A DNA stretch of 64,000 bases from Ahaetulla prasina. Lineage: Eukaryota > Chordata > Lepidosauria > Squamata > Colubridae. Position numbers and translations under genes: made by a program. The notes below the pieces were generated by a model, which searched no databases, was not told the DNA's origin, and was given only the letters and a program-made list of their open reading frames with translations. The DNA lies in assembly GCF_028640845.1 (NCBI RefSeq), contig NC_080546.1, positions 68,415,205 to 68,479,204 on the forward strand, read 5' to 3'. Positions 31,983 through 42,892 of the stretch are shown piece after piece. Within the stretch, counting starts at the first letter, position 1, and every line of letters starts with the position of its first letter.

Positions 31983-32246
31983 TTTTTTTTTTGTTTACAT
32001 TTATACCCCGCCCTTCTCCGAAGACTCAGGGCAGCTTACAATGTATAAGGCAATAGTCTCATTCTATTTGTATATTTTTTTACAAAGTCAACTTATTGCC
32101 CCCCCCCCAACAATCTGGGTCCTCATTTTACCTACCTTATAAAGGGTGGAAGGCTGAGTCAACCTTGGGCCGGGCTCGAACCTGCAGTAATTGCAGGCTC
32201 TGTGTTCTAATAACAGGCTTCTCTACTTCCTGAGCTATCCCGGCCC
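31983..32246 (-). mobile_element. tRNA-derived SINE with an L2-type tail
   Basis: The minus strand starts GGGCCGGGATAGCTCAGGAA. Pol III A box complement lies at 32221-32237 and B box GGTTCGAGCCC is the complement of 32172-32182, so the first ~75 bp are tRNA-like. A unique body follows (CAGCCTTCCACCCTTTATAA), ending in CTGCCCTGAGTCTTCGGAGA before GGGCGG, the same 3' terminus as the window's L2 copies, then an A-rich tail. That tail presumably lets L2 enzymes copy it. Inserted in L2-4 between palm and linker. Confidence 0.9.
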
Positions 32247-33976
32247 TTGAGGAGGGGCCTCACAACCGCCTCTTTCAAGGCGGTAGGAACGACACCCTCC
32301 ATCAAGGAAGCGTTAACAATCCCCTGGAGCCAGCCTCGTGTAGCCTCCCTTGTGGCCAGCACCAACCAGGATGGACACGGGTCCAGTAAACATGTGGTGG
32401 CATTCAGTTTTCCCAGTATCTTGTCCATGTCCTCAGGAGCCACAGTATCAAATTCATCCCAGATGGACTCAACAAGACTTGCCTCTTCCGTCTCACCTGA
32501 ATCTACCCAATTTTGGTCCAATCCGTCCCGAAGCTGAGCGATTTTATCGTGCAGATACTTACTAAAATCCTCAGCACAGCCCTGCAAGGGATCATCCCGC
32601 ACCTCCTGATGCAGGAGGGAGCGGGTCACCCTAAACAGGGCGGCTGGGAGATTATCTGCCGACGCAATGAGGGTGGAAGCGTAATCATGCTTAGCCTCTC
32701 TCAGTGCCAATAGGTAGGTCTGAATATATGACCTAATTAGTGTTCGGTCAGCTTTCGAACGGCTGGACCTCCATACTCTCTAGCCGTCTTTTCTGGCGCT
32801 TCATCTCCCTCAGCTCCTCGGAAAACCAAGGAGCCGGTTGAGATCTGCGCCGGGTCAGAGGCTGCAAAGGCACGACACGGTCCAAAGCTCCAGCCGTGGC
32901 CCGTTCCCAGGCCGCGACTAATTCCTCAGCCGAGCCATGGGCTAGATCCTCAGGGAATGGCCCAAGCTCCATCAGGAACCTCTCCTGGTCCATCAGTCAC
33001 CTGGGACGGAACCAACATGTTGGCCCCATCTCCCTGCAGTGTTGAGTGGCAGTTCGAAAGTCTAGACGAAGAAGTGAATGATCTGACCATGTCAAAGGTT
33101 CAATAACTAAGTCTCCTAATTCCAGATCATTCAGCCACTGTCCAGAGACAAAAATCAGATCCAGTGTGCTTCTCCCGGTGTGAGTGGGGCCATTAACTAA
33201 TTGGTTCAGGTCCATGGCCGTCATGGAGGCCATGAACTCCCGAGCTGCCGTTGATGCTACACCGGATGACGGCAAGTTGAAATCCCCCATGACCATAAGT
33301 CTAGGGATATCAACCACCATTCCGGCTATCACAACTAACAGCTCGGGCAGGGCTGCTGTCATGCAGCAAGGAGCCAGGTACGTGATCAGCAAGCCCACCT
33401 GCATCCTATGACCCCACTTCACACAGAGGGATTCACAACTGGCTATCTGTGGTACAGTGGCCTCCCTCGGCTCTAGACTCTCTTTAATAACAACCGCCAC
33501 CCCTCCCCACCCCTACCTTGGGCCCTCGGCTGATGGAATGCTCGGAAACCCGGTGGGCACATTTCTACAAGGGGCACTCCCCCTTCAGTGCCCAACCAAG
33601 TCTCCGAAATGCCCATAAGGTCCGCGGCCCCCTCCCATACAAGATCACAAATCAGGGGGGCTTTATTCACCACGGACCTTGCATTACATAGCATCAGCTG
33701 AAGGTCCAAGCTCTGAGGATTCTGGCCACTCGGGGAACGGGAAAAGTCTGAGGGGCCAGAGCACGCGATCGCTCTTAAACAGCGAGCGCGTACCCCCTGA
33801 ACATGATACGGCCCCCTGCTTCCACCATATCTGCCCCTCCCACTTACCATGCTGATGGAACAACTCTCCTGGACTTGAAGACGAGCCTCTCCCTTCACCC
33901 CCGAACCTACTATAATTAAGCCGCGAGCATTTGCGAGAACCGGCCCCCTCCCCAACGGGTTTCCCCCAACACTCAT
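32207..33976 (-). pseudogene. L2-4 N-terminus, endonuclease and linker
   Basis: 33976-33473: N-terminus with [26 protein letters not shown] and GISETWLGTE (catalytic glutamate). 33500-32997: continued endonuclease with VMGDFNLPS and TWSDHSLLRLDF (the terminal histidine retained). 32993-32748 and 32710-32247: linker with LGPFPEDLAHG, RVTRSLLHQEV and [21 protein letters not shown]. Frames shift at about 33,480 and 32,995, and again in the linker. The last ~40 bases of the linker frame lie inside the SINE. Confidence 0.8.
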
Positions 33977-35210
33977 CTGTACCCTCCCACCCCTTAAAAG
34001 CCCTTTATTTAAAAAACCCCGAAGGTTCTTCTTGGCCGCATGTCACCTCTCTGGGTCCCAAGACCCGTCATTGAGGTAGGCCCTCGATAGTGTGGAGGGC
34101 TACTCCTGCGAGAAGGAGGAATCCCGCAGGCCAAGAAGTTCCAATGGTGAGTATCTCATAACTAGCAGATTGGCAATGAGTTCATCCCGGACCGACGTCG
34201 ATGTTATTTTAACAGTCGATGTTATTTTGACTGTCTGGTAGAAACCGGTAACATAAGGTCAGTTTAAGACGTGAACCAAGTTTAGGACGAGAATAGAACG
34301 GTCGCTCCACAATGGTAGGCCCCCCTTTCAGGCCGTTGAAAGATGTTGCCACCGCCGATGTTCTCACCCCCCATTCCACTCTATCCCACAACAGGGAAGA
34401 GGGTGGGGGGGGAGAGTCAGGATCAGGCTGGCCCAGGGCAGGAAGCCCCGCCCAGGCCCCGCCAGTTCTCATCCACAGTCCTGGCATGGTAATCTCGACC
34501 ACCCAAACCACCATCCGAGCTCCAGAATCCAGCAACTAGGGTCCAGAGTCCGGGGGGGGGAGTCCAGGGGGGAGAATCACCATAACCATCATCCTCCAAA
34601 ATTGGTCCAAGTACCCAAACCTCTAGTGGGTCCGGGTGGATCCAGGAAGAAAGTCCAAGGAGGGGGAGGAAAGAGGAGGGAGCCAACCGCGGCCATCACC
34701 GACAAAGCTCCGACACCGCCGCCATTATCATCCAGATGCCGCCGCGGCTGTAGTTGCTTCCGCGGCTGCGGCCGCCCCCCCAAATGACCACAACTCCATG
34801 GGGGGGACCACACTGGGGGCTACCGCTTCTGCCGCTTCTGCCGCTGCTCCCTCCATGTAAAATCATGAAGGGGCTCTCGCCGATGGTAAAAACGCCGCCG
34901 CCAATGCCGCCAATACCGCAGTCGAAGACTGGGGTGAAACGCCGCCCTGCCCTCTGCCTCAAAATGGCTGCCACCACTCGCTGCCTTTCCCCCTCTGGCT
35001 CCATTCTCAGCCGCTGCAAATCTCCAGAGGGTAAAAAAACCCTCTCACAGCTGACGAGAAGATCTTCTAGCTGCACCAGGGGGCAGGGACGGCAAAGTTG
35101 GCAGCCTCACTGTTCTTTCGGCCAGAATGCCTCTGCCCTGCTGCTCCGAGAATCACCATGGCGCCATCTTGGACATGCGCAGAACCATTCTGCGAAGAAG
35201 AAATTCTACT
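33977..35210 (-). promoter_or_regulatory. L2-4 5' UTR, CpG-rich
   Basis: About 1.2 kb upstream of the L2-4 ORF. It contains CGCCGCCGCCAATGCCGCCA (34,890-34,909) and many CpGs, and shares short blocks with the L2-2 5' UTR (near 34,043 and 35,173). It has the look of a CpG island but belongs to the LINE. Presumed promoter by family knowledge. Long antisense frames here reflect high GC only. Confidence 0.65.
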
Positions 35211-35452
35211 GCTACTTAAAAAGGCTACTTAGTCTTTTGTGGTTTGCAACTGTATCAAAGAGTAACATCTAGGCAGAGGAAGAAAAGTAAGACCTGAATA
35301 AACTTTGCTTTAGTACCTTTACATGAAGATTGAGATGCTGGTATGATTCAAGATTGCTTTAAAAAAGACTTTGGACACTTTCCCTTTAAAAGAAGATCTA
35401 AGCAGAGAACTTTGTTATTTAAACAAGAACATAAGTGATAACTATGGATTAA

Positions 35453-35708
35453 CGTTCTATTCATAGAACAAAGGCACACTTCAAAAGGAGGCTGAGCAAT
35501 CTAACTTTATTATATCAATCAACTGTGAGTGACACAGCACTTGTAACGAACACCAAAACAGCCTGCCTGACAGACGCTTAAATAGCCGGCTGTCAGGCAG
35601 AGGGAACCAATAAGAACTCTCCAATCTCCCGCTTTCTTGGCTGCTCACGCATCAGCCAATCAGGAACCCAGCAACAACCTTCGGCTTGGAAGCCGCAAGG
35701 ACACAATA
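35453..35708 (-). repeat. G2 3' LTR
   Basis: About 256 bp. On the minus strand it begins TATTGTGTCC (TG mutated to TA) and ends ATAGAACG (CA mutated to CG). It contains the block complementary to GGCTGTCAGGCAGAGGGAAC shared with the 5' LTR. It adjoins the polypurine tract. Confidence 0.92.
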
Positions 35709-35836
35709 CCCCTCTCCCCGGATCACACATGCGTACTTAGACAAATACACTGGCCGGTGTCTGTGTCGCCCAGAGTGTCTCAGTTCCGGATGGGGCGTGG
35801 TTCGAAGAGAAGGACGAGTAGCGGGAGGCTGTCTAT

Positions 35837-36170
35837 TCATGCCCTGGGCCTCGACAGTGGCCGGAGGCTCGTCCAATGTGCGAGGTAAGTCCGCCGACGA
35901 GAGCGCTCTGGTGAGGGGTGGGGTGTGTGCGTCATCTGGAGGCGAGGTAGCGGCAGATGCCTGGCTGGCTCTTGGTGAGGGGCCTGTCTGTGCAGGTGGT
36001 AGGGCATTGGAAGGGTGTGTGTTGCCTGGTAATTGAGAAGCGATAGAGGCCTGGCTGGCTCTTGGTACAGAGCCTGGTTGTGCAGGCTCCGGTGCGGAAT
36101 CCGTGAAGTCTCTTCAAAGATCCAACATGGGTAGGTCGGGTATGTTGTGCATGTCAGAAGCAAGTCTCCT
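35837..36170 (-). pseudogene. G2 integrase C-terminal tail
   Basis: Proline-, histidine- and arginine-rich open stretch. A motif of the form QAxxQEPARxLxLxxxQxTHT occurs twice (complement of about 36,020-36,090 and 35,930-35,990), an internal duplication. It follows the integrase in element order; no chromodomain is seen. Frame shared with the integrase not established. Confidence 0.5.
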
Positions 36171-36272
36171 GCGCAGCTGATTTACATGCCGCTTCCAGGT
36201 TTGACCATCCGCCAAACGGACCCTATAGGAACACGGGCCGGTCAATTGGAGTATTTGCCCTAGCAGCCAACG

Positions 36273-37289
36273 TCACGGTCCCCCATAATTCTGGGCATAG
36301 ACCAAATCACCCACAGCAAAAACCCTTGGCAGTTTTTGCTCCTGTATTAGTCTTTCAGGAGTATACGATGGATGTATGTAGTCCAATACTGTTCGGAGGC
36401 GCCGTCCCATTAAAAGCTCTGAGGGGCTGAGGCCAGTTGATGGGCAAGGAATGGTATGTTGCGCCAGGAGGTAGTTGTTGATTTTATGGTGCCAATCTGC
36501 CGGGCCTAAATGGCTTAGCACCTCTTTCGCCACCCTCACGGCTTGTTCTGCGAGGCCATTCGCGGCTGGGTGAAACGGAACCGTGGTGGCATGGCGAGTG
36601 CCCCATTGTGCCAAGAAAAACTGAAAGGGTGCCGCTGTAAACTGGGGTCCATTGTGTTTCACCAATACATCAGGCAACCCATGGGTAGCAAATAGGTGGC
36701 CCAGGACTCTTATAATGGCTTCCGAGGTGATGGATGGCATGAGTGCCAGCTCCACCCATTTAGAGTAAGCATCGACAATTATAAAGAATTGCCGCATACC
36801 GACCAGCTAAATCCACGTGGACCCTAGTCCATGGCCCTCGAGGTTTTTCCCAATCTAAAACGGGTGCCGCAGGCGGGGCTGGTCTGGACTTCTGACAGGT
36901 AGGACAGCGACCCACCCATTTCTTGATCTCTTGGACATTTTGGGCCACCAGGCGTAGCTGCGGCCCAAAGCCTTCATTTGAACCACCCCAGGGTGGGAGT
37001 CATGAAGGCCTGCCAAAACCTTATTCCTTAGGACTAGGGGAACTACCACCCAGTTTCCCCACAGTAAACAGCCTTGTAAAACTGACAATTCGAGCTTTCT
37101 GCAGTGGTAGGGCATGAATTCTGGTGGTGTGGAGCCCGGCCATCCCCTGCGCACCCAGTCTATGACTTGGGACAAGATCTTATCTTTAGCCGTCTTCCTA
37201 CAGATGTCCACTGCAGAGATAGGGGAATCCCATTCCTCAATTAATAAAACCTCAATTGCAGGTGCAGGGTCGGTGTCCAGATAGGGCAA
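36273..37289 (-). pseudogene. G2 integrase with a mutated catalytic aspartate
   Basis: 37289-36855: zinc-binding HHCC region (LHDSHPGVVQMK ... GRCPTCQK, the cysteines in an overlapping frame). First aspartate in RVHVDLAG (about 36,815). 36797-36273: FIIVDAYSKWVE, then VKHNGPQFTA where the family reads SDNGPQF, so the second catalytic aspartate is replaced by histidine; the glutamate of NGLAEQAVR is present. Two or three frameshifts. Inactive as written. Confidence 0.8.
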
Positions 37290-37669
37290 GGGGCATCAGC
37301 ATGGCCGATCGCCTTGCCCGGCCTGTAAAGAAGGTGATACAAATAAGCGGCTAAGAACTCCATCCACCTGGACATTCGGGGTGACAGAATCGGCAGAGAC
37401 GGGCGGTCGCCGGCCAACAAACCCAACAAGGGTTTATGGTCCATGACCAGGGGAAAAAACCGCCCATAAATGTAGTCGTGGAAACGCTTAACACCCATGA
37501 CTGCTGCCAATGCCTCCCGGTCGAGCTGGCTGTAATTACGCTCTGCTGGGGATAGGGTCCAGGAATAAAACGCTATTGGTGCCTCGGCTCCGTTTGGAAG
37601 CACATGGCTGAGAACAGCACCAACGCCATGTGGGGAGGCGTTGCAGGCTGAGAACAGCACCGATGCCAT
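37241..37669 (-). pseudogene. G2 RNase H, active-site residue changed
   Basis: Open frame with FSACNASPHGVGAVLSH, where RNase H normally has a catalytic aspartate (CDAS); here asparagine. The glutamate block (YSQLDREALAAV) and the DHKPLLGLL block follow, then the LYRPGKAIGHADA block, where the family reads N(I)ADALS. Its 5' side is disturbed by the 40-bp tandem duplication at 37608-37687. Confidence 0.75.
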
Positions 37670-37687
37670 GTGGGGAGGCGTTGCAGG
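37608..37687 (-). repeat. 40-bp tandem duplication in G2 pol
   Basis: CTGAGAACAGCACC... (37608-37647) is repeated at 37648-37687 with two base differences (CAACGCC versus CGATGCC). 40 is not a multiple of three, so the duplication itself shifts the pol frame. It encodes the repeated NASPHG block. Confidence 0.92.
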
Positions 37688-37689
37688 TC

Positions 37690-38969
37690 AAGGACAAAGG
37701 AAGGATGCTGTCATATTGGACAAGGACAGCCTCCGAACTGAGGAGGTCCTTTACGGCTTTGAAGGAAGCCGCAATGGCCCTGGTCCAGACCCTAGGGGCC
37801 TTAGCATCTAAAAGACGGTGCAGTGGCTCCGCTACTGACGCCTTATGCGGTATAAAAATAGAATAAAAATTTAGAAGCCCCAAGAACGCTTGAAGCTCAG
37901 CCCGATTGGTAGGGGTTGGGCATTTTTTATAGCAGCCACTTTTGAAGGAGTGGGGTGGATGCCCCAGGCATCCACTAAGAAGCCTAAGAATTCTACTTGG
38001 GGCACACCGATCCGACACTTCTCTTTTTTTAGCTTCAACCCCTCCTGTCTGAGGCGGCCTAACACTGCCCTTAGTTTATCGACGAGTTCTGATTAGTCAT
38101 TGATGAAATCAGAACGTCATTGAAATAGGATACTATGCCCTGAAGCCCCTGAAGTAACCACTCCATGAAACATTGAAAAATGCCTGGAGCTACACAAACC
38201 CCAAACTGGAGTCTAGTACATTTAAAGCACCCCGGTGGGTGACAATAGTCTGTGCCAATGCAGTGGCTTCATCCACCGGGAGCTGCTGGTACGCTTGTGC
38301 TAGATCCAGTTTAGCGAACAAATGACCCTTACCCAGTGAGTGGAGCAAATGCTGCACCACTGGAACAGGGTAGGGGTTGGCCAGAAGTGCCTTATTTATT
38401 GTGCCCTTGTAATCGGCACATATTCTAACAGACCCATCTGTCTTTAAAGGGACCACAATAGGGGTTTCCCATGGCGAGTAATCTACGGGAACCAGTATGC
38501 CTTGGGCAATGAGCTTATCCAGTTCCGTATCCACCTTAGGCCTGAGCGCTAGCGGCACCCTTCGAGCTTTAAGGCATATGGACACCACTTGAGGATCCAA
38601 ATTAAAAGATATCGGGGTTCCCCTGTAATTACCAAGTTGCCCATCAAAAACGTCAGCAAATTCTTCGGCTAGTATGGCAGGAACATTCAGGCTGGTCGAG
38701 TGGACACCAGACACATTAAGGTTCAGGGCAGCAAACCAATCGAGTCCCAGGAGACACGGCAAATCTTTCCTGATGACTATCAGCGGCAATTTACATGAAA
38801 AGGAACCATAAGTCACCCGGAACGAGCCCACCCCCAGGGTTGGAATCATTTTCCCTTGATAATCCTTCAGGATTACTGAGCAAGGCTTGAGGCAGCTTCG
38901 AGGAAAAGAGGGAAGTAGGTTCTTCACTGTGGCCCAGGCAATTAAGGATCTAGAAGAGCCTATGTCCAC
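37690..38969 (-). pseudogene. G2 protease and reverse transcriptase
   Basis: Starts with the protease active-site block VDIGSSRSLI (D-T/S-G in the family, here D-I-G). RT follows: LVPVDYSPWETPIVVPLK, RICADYKGTINKAL, LFAKLDLAQAYQQLPVDE (motif A with catalytic aspartate). After a frameshift near 38,200, motif C reads SYFNDVLIS (complement of about 38,110-38,135) where Y-x-D-D is expected, so the first catalytic aspartate is asparagine. Then EKCRIGVPQVEFLGFLVDAWGI leads into the RNase H connection. Inactive. Confidence 0.8.
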
Positions 38970-39179
38970 TTCATCCTACACAGTGCTTCCTCGAGAGACA
39001 CCGTGAGGTAAATCTTATTTCAAGGGACAGTAGAGGTGGCATGGGTGATGGCCACCTCTGAAGGCTCAGCTCCCAGGGCGTCTGCAATCCAATTTTCTCG
39101 GCAGGTTGGTCTCGCCTTGGAAGATCGACTAATCTGGGGCTCAGGCATCCCCACAATACTCGGGAGGGCAGCCCTACAA

Positions 39180-39950
39180 ACCCTGGAAAGGTGGCCACGC
39201 TTGCCTCAGTGGCGGCAAACGGCCATTTTGAAATGGCATTCAGCCCTAGTATGGTTGCTGCCGCAGCCTAAACAAACAACCTGAGGTGGCTTTACGGGGG
39301 CCACCTTCCTCCTCGGTCAGGAAAAGTCCTGCCTGTTCGTGCCCTGATGCGGACTCCAGGCAGGACTCCTCATAATGGACAACCAAAGGAGTCTCCATAG
39401 AGCTGGTGCCCATTTGGTACCGGCGAATTTCGTCAGCAGACTTTTCGGCCATCTCGGTCACCTGTGCTTCATCTAAGGCAGCCTGAAGCGTTAAGTCCTT
39501 GCGAGACAAAAGGCACCGTTGAAGGCGAAGGTTCTGAACTCCACAAATCAGCTGGTCGAGTAACATATCGTCCAGGTCATGAAATTGACAATGCAAGGCA
39601 GCAGTCCACAAAGAGGCAACATACTCAGCAATAGATTCACCGTCTCTTTGCAGGCGCCTTCGGAAAGCCTGTCGTCTAGCCACTTGGGAGGGAGCTGGGG
39701 TATAGTGATCCCTCAGACGATCAACAATGGCGTCCCACGGCACGTCAGAAATCTGCTGAGGAGCGAACAAAGTTTTCACCGTGGCAAACACCCCACTGCC
39801 ACAACAACTGAGAAAGTATCCCTTCTTGTGAACAGGCGAAAGCCCAGTGAGGTCGTTAGCAAGTAAAAAACAGTCAAAACGCTCCAGATAATTATCCCAA
39901 GTTTCTGAGGCAGGAACGAAAGGAGAGAAAGTTGGGAGAAACGAAGCCAT
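39180..39950 (-). pseudogene. G2 gag
   Basis: Start at 39,950 (MASFLPTFSPFVP) gives a capsid-like segment (WDNYLERFDCFLLAND, GESIAEYVASLW) of the Gypsy gag family. Near 39,300 the frame shifts by one; the nucleocapsid then reads CLGCGSNHTRAEC (CX2CX3HX4C) and CRH*GKRGHLSRVC, where the second cysteine codon of the second knuckle is a TGA stop. Structural protein of the particle; not functional here. Confidence 0.8.
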
Positions 39951-40062
39951 TGCTAGACAGAACACAAGTGGCCAGAAAACAGATGCCTGCTGAGGAAACA
40001 AAACTAGCGGCAAATTCGGGAGGCCGAATTAGACACACAAATCCGCCCATCCTCGTCACCAG

Positions 40063-40326
40063 TGTTCTATTTATAGAACAAAGGCACACTTCAAAAGGGG
40101 GCTGAGCAATCTAACTTTATTACATCAATCAACTGTGAGTGGCACAGCACTCGTAACAAAGCCCAAAACAGCCTGCCTGACAGATGCTTAAATAGCCGGC
40201 TGTCAGGCAGAGGGAACCAATAAGAACTCTCCAATCTCCCGCTTTCTTGGCTGCTTGCGCGTCAGCCAATCAGGAACTCAGCAACAACCTTCGGCTTGGA
40301 ATGGACGTAGCCATGAGGACACAACA
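40063..40326 (-). repeat. G2 5' LTR
   Basis: 264 bp with canonical TGTTGTGTCC...ATAGAACA ends on the minus strand. It carries about 8 bp more than the 3' LTR near its U3 start (GGACGTAGCCATGAGG region). Confidence 0.92.
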
Positions 40327-41528
40327 ATTAATAAGACTTGGGACAAGAAAACTTGTTTTTTTATAATTTGAAATTTTAAAGAAATATTGTTATTTATGAT
40401 TTGTAATTCTATCTAATTGTGATTTCTAGAAGCAAAGAAATAATGTAAGGTTTCAAGACTATTCTTATGAAGATTGAAAGGTTGGTGTGATTGCACGACA
40501 GTCTCAAGAAAGGATGTTGAATGGTTGCTTTTAGATTTATACTAAATTTATGTAAGAATACAAGTGATAATTATAGAATAATTCTTAAGAAGAAAGTTGT
40601 TCTCTATAATTTGAAATTTTAAAGTAATACTATTACCTATGATTTGCAAATAATGATTTCTGGAGGCAGAGGAAGAATGTAAGAACTGAATAGTCTTTGT
40701 GATTTCAGGACTATTCTTATGAAGATTGATAGGTTGGTGTGATTGCACAACCGCTTCAACAAAGGACGTTAAACGGCTGCTTTTAGATCTACATTAAAGG
40801 TTTTAATAGAGAACTGTATTCATATATAGAGGGGGAAGGTGGGAACTGAGTTTTGGAAATTTTAATGGGCTATCTTTTTTTTCTTTTCTTCTTTTTCTTT
40901 TTTTTTCTTTGCTTTTTTTCATTTTAAGAATATGTGAGGAATTTAAAATGTTTATATGATAAATGTTATATGATAAAACTTCCAAGAGAATAGTAATAAT
41001 ATCTTTTCCTCTCAATTTTAAGCTGGTTTTGGTGTGTTTTTTTTAATGAGAATTGATGATATAGAAATATATGTTACTTAGAGGCAGAGTAAGTTGATAA
41101 GAGGGAATAGTCTTTGTGATTTAAGGACTAATCCTAAGTATGATGGAAATGTCTATGTGATTGCAGGGCAGCTTTATGAAAAGGTTTTTAGATGGTCTGA
41201 CCTCTAATTAAAAGTAATCTAGAGATGTTTAAATTTGTGGAATTTAAGAAGCTAATAGGAGAATTATTAATGAAGTTTTAGGGAATTTAAATATGGGGAC
41301 TAGACTTCATTTAAATTTCAATGGCATGGAACACAATATTTACTACAGATGTGCAAAACTATTAATTTGAATGAAAAAGAAGAAATTATATTGTATAGAA
41401 CACAACGAGGGATGAAATTTGAAACGGGTTTAAGCATGTACCTGACTGACAATCTGTTCACAATGATGTTTTTTACTATTATGTTTAAAAAAAATAAAAA
41501 AATGCAAAAAAAAAAAAAGAATTCCAAT

Positions 41529-42425
41529 ATGGCTATCCCCAACAGAAATAATGAAACACCCAAATTTATTAGATGTAGACAAGATAAGAGATACGAGAAA
41601 TTAGTAAATGTACAGGGAAATTTGAGAACAAAAGACAAACTGGAAAAAGCGATAGGTAGGGAGGTAAATTGGTGGACATACACACAAATACAATAAAGAT
41701 ACACAGAGGATAAAAAAATCATATGAAATACAAAGAGAGCAGCAAGAACTGGATAAAATTGTACATGGAACAGAGTTAAAATTAATTAGTAAAATATATG
41801 AATACCTATTGCGATATAAAATGGAAGATGAGGTGGTTAAAGAAACAATGATCAAATGGGCAAAAAATTTCAGATACAATATAGAATTGGAGAAATGGGA
41901 AAAAATGGGAGAACAAATATAAAAATGACAATGTCAGAGGCATTCAAGGAAAACCAGTTGAAAATGTTTTATAGATGGCATCTTCCACCAGCAAGGCTTG
42001 CTAAAATGTACCCAAATAGCTCCACATTATGTTGGAAGTGTAAAAAGATATATGGAACGTATTACTATTTATGATGGTCATGCCCAGCTGCGAAAAAATT
42101 CTGGGTTAAAATTAAAAAGTGGCTGGAAGAAATAACTGATCAACATATAGACTGGAGACCGGAGACTTTCCTGCTGGGAATACTCAACATGAAATACAGT
42201 AAAGAAATAGGATACCTAATTCTACATATAATAACAGCTGCCAGAATAGCATATGCACAGAAGTGGAAAAATGAGAATATACCAATGGAGGAGGAAGTGA
42301 TAAAGAAAATCTTGGACTGTGCCGAGATAGACAAATTAATGAAGGAATTAAAAGAAAAAGAAGAGTCAGAATATTATATAGTATGGAACAAATTGTATAA
42401 TTGGCTAGAGACTAGAAATACTAAA
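41529..42425 (+). pseudogene. L1-3 ORF2 C-terminal domain
   Basis: Resumes exactly after the retroposon's duplication. Blocks: NSNMAIPNRNNETPK, EDEVVKETMIKWAKNF, the FKENQLKMFYRWHLPPARLAK block, SSTLCWKCKK (cysteines of the C-terminal region), WWSCPAAKKFW-like sequence with a stop at 42,073, then ILHIITAARIAYAQKWKNE and the terminal YNWLETRNTK before TGA at 42,426. Frameshifts near 41,700 and 41,920. Confidence 0.8.
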
Positions 42426-42722
42426 TGATGAAAAAGGTGAAAAACTTACATATACATGTATATAAAATGGCAATGTTTGAAAGAAAATGAATAGCCAGAA
42501 GAATAGATAGGATAGAAGATAAAAAGAAATAGAGCACGGGACAAAAAAGAAAAGTATAATTAAATGAAACGAGAGGGGGAATAAGGATGTAAATATGAGA
42601 AGAATAAGGAAACGAAACTGATGTAAAGAAGGAGTATATGTTTTATGTCAATGTATATTATGTATTGTTGTTTTTTGTTTGTTCTTTTCTGTTAAAAAAT
42701 AAAAATATATATTTAAAAAAAA
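42426..42722 (+). other. L1-3 3' UTR
   Basis: A-rich, non-coding, ending TTCTGTTAAAAAATAAAAAT then an A-run to 42,722. No G-rich tract here, unlike L1-5 and L1-6. Confidence 0.75.
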
Positions 42723-42892
42723 GACCCCTAGGAAATTATCTCCTAAGCAAATCCACTGGGTGCAATACTTCAGGCAGTTCAAATTCAAGCTGAAGTATAG
42801 CCCAGCAGGAAAAAATCTACTAGCTGATGCCCTACCAAGAAAACCCCAATTTGATAGCCACAGGGTGGATGTCATTCATGCCATCATTCTTC
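42723..42892 (+). pseudogene. Chromovirus RNase H fragment (G3)
   Basis: Plus-strand frame reads PRKLSPKQIHWVQYF, YSPAGKNLLADALPRKPQ and RVDVIHAI. It resembles the G1 RNase H end (IPAGKNLLADALSR ... VVHAI) more than G6. It is the 3' flank of L1-3 and is cut on the right by a minus-strand L1 tail. Only about 55 codons survive. Confidence 0.75.

Larger units (their letters stand above)
30432..35210 (-). mobile_element. L2-4: full-length L2-like LINE
   Basis: Minus-strand copy from the conserved 3' end (complement of CTTCTCCCGAAGGACTCAGG at 30,451-30,470) to a CpG-rich 5' UTR ending near 35,180-35,210 (TGCGCAGAACCATTCTGCG). The ORF is read in pieces: C-terminus 30623-31149, palm 31197-31888, linker 32207-32993, endonuclease 32997-33500 and N-terminus 33473-33976. 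A tRNA SINE interrupts at 31983-32246. It sits in the non-coding retroposon. Confidence 0.87.
35453..40326 (-). mobile_element. G2: complete mag-type Ty3/Gypsy, TSD ATTAA
   Basis: 4,874 bp with LTRs at both ends and a perfect 5-bp duplication ATTAA (35448-35452, 40327-40331). On the minus strand: 5' LTR, a candidate primer-binding site one base inside it (TGGTGACGAGGATGGGC), gag, protease, RT, RNase H, integrase, polypurine tract GGGGAGAGGGG (complement of 35709-35719) and 3' LTR. The gag knuckle pattern CX2CX3HX4C plus CX2CX4HX4C and lack of a chromodomain suggest the mag lineage. LTRs differ at roughly 5% of positions plus an indel. All enzymes are damaged. Confidence 0.92.
35269..41180 (+). 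repeat. Tandem units of the non-coding retroposon
   Basis: Four diverged units start near 35,269, 40,426, 40,660 and 41,078. Shared landmarks: an AGGCAGAG(G/T)AAG start, TAGTCTTTGTGATTT (third and fourth), GGACTATTCTTATGAAGATTG (an ATGAAGATTGA variant in the first), GGTGTGATTGCA, and TGCTTTTAGAT (second and third). With G2 removed, spacings are about 280, 234 and 418 bp, so units are unequal. G2 is inserted within the first unit. Confidence 0.7.

Noticed and set aside
32172..32246. Possible tRNA gene with A and B boxes
   Set aside because: The tRNA-like head continues into a SINE body and an L2-type tail with an A-run; it is a SINE head, not a tRNA gene.
34300..35200. CpG island that could be a host gene promoter
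   Set aside because: It is directly upstream of and collinear with the L2-4 ORF, and shares blocks with the L2-2 5' UTR at 13-14 kb.
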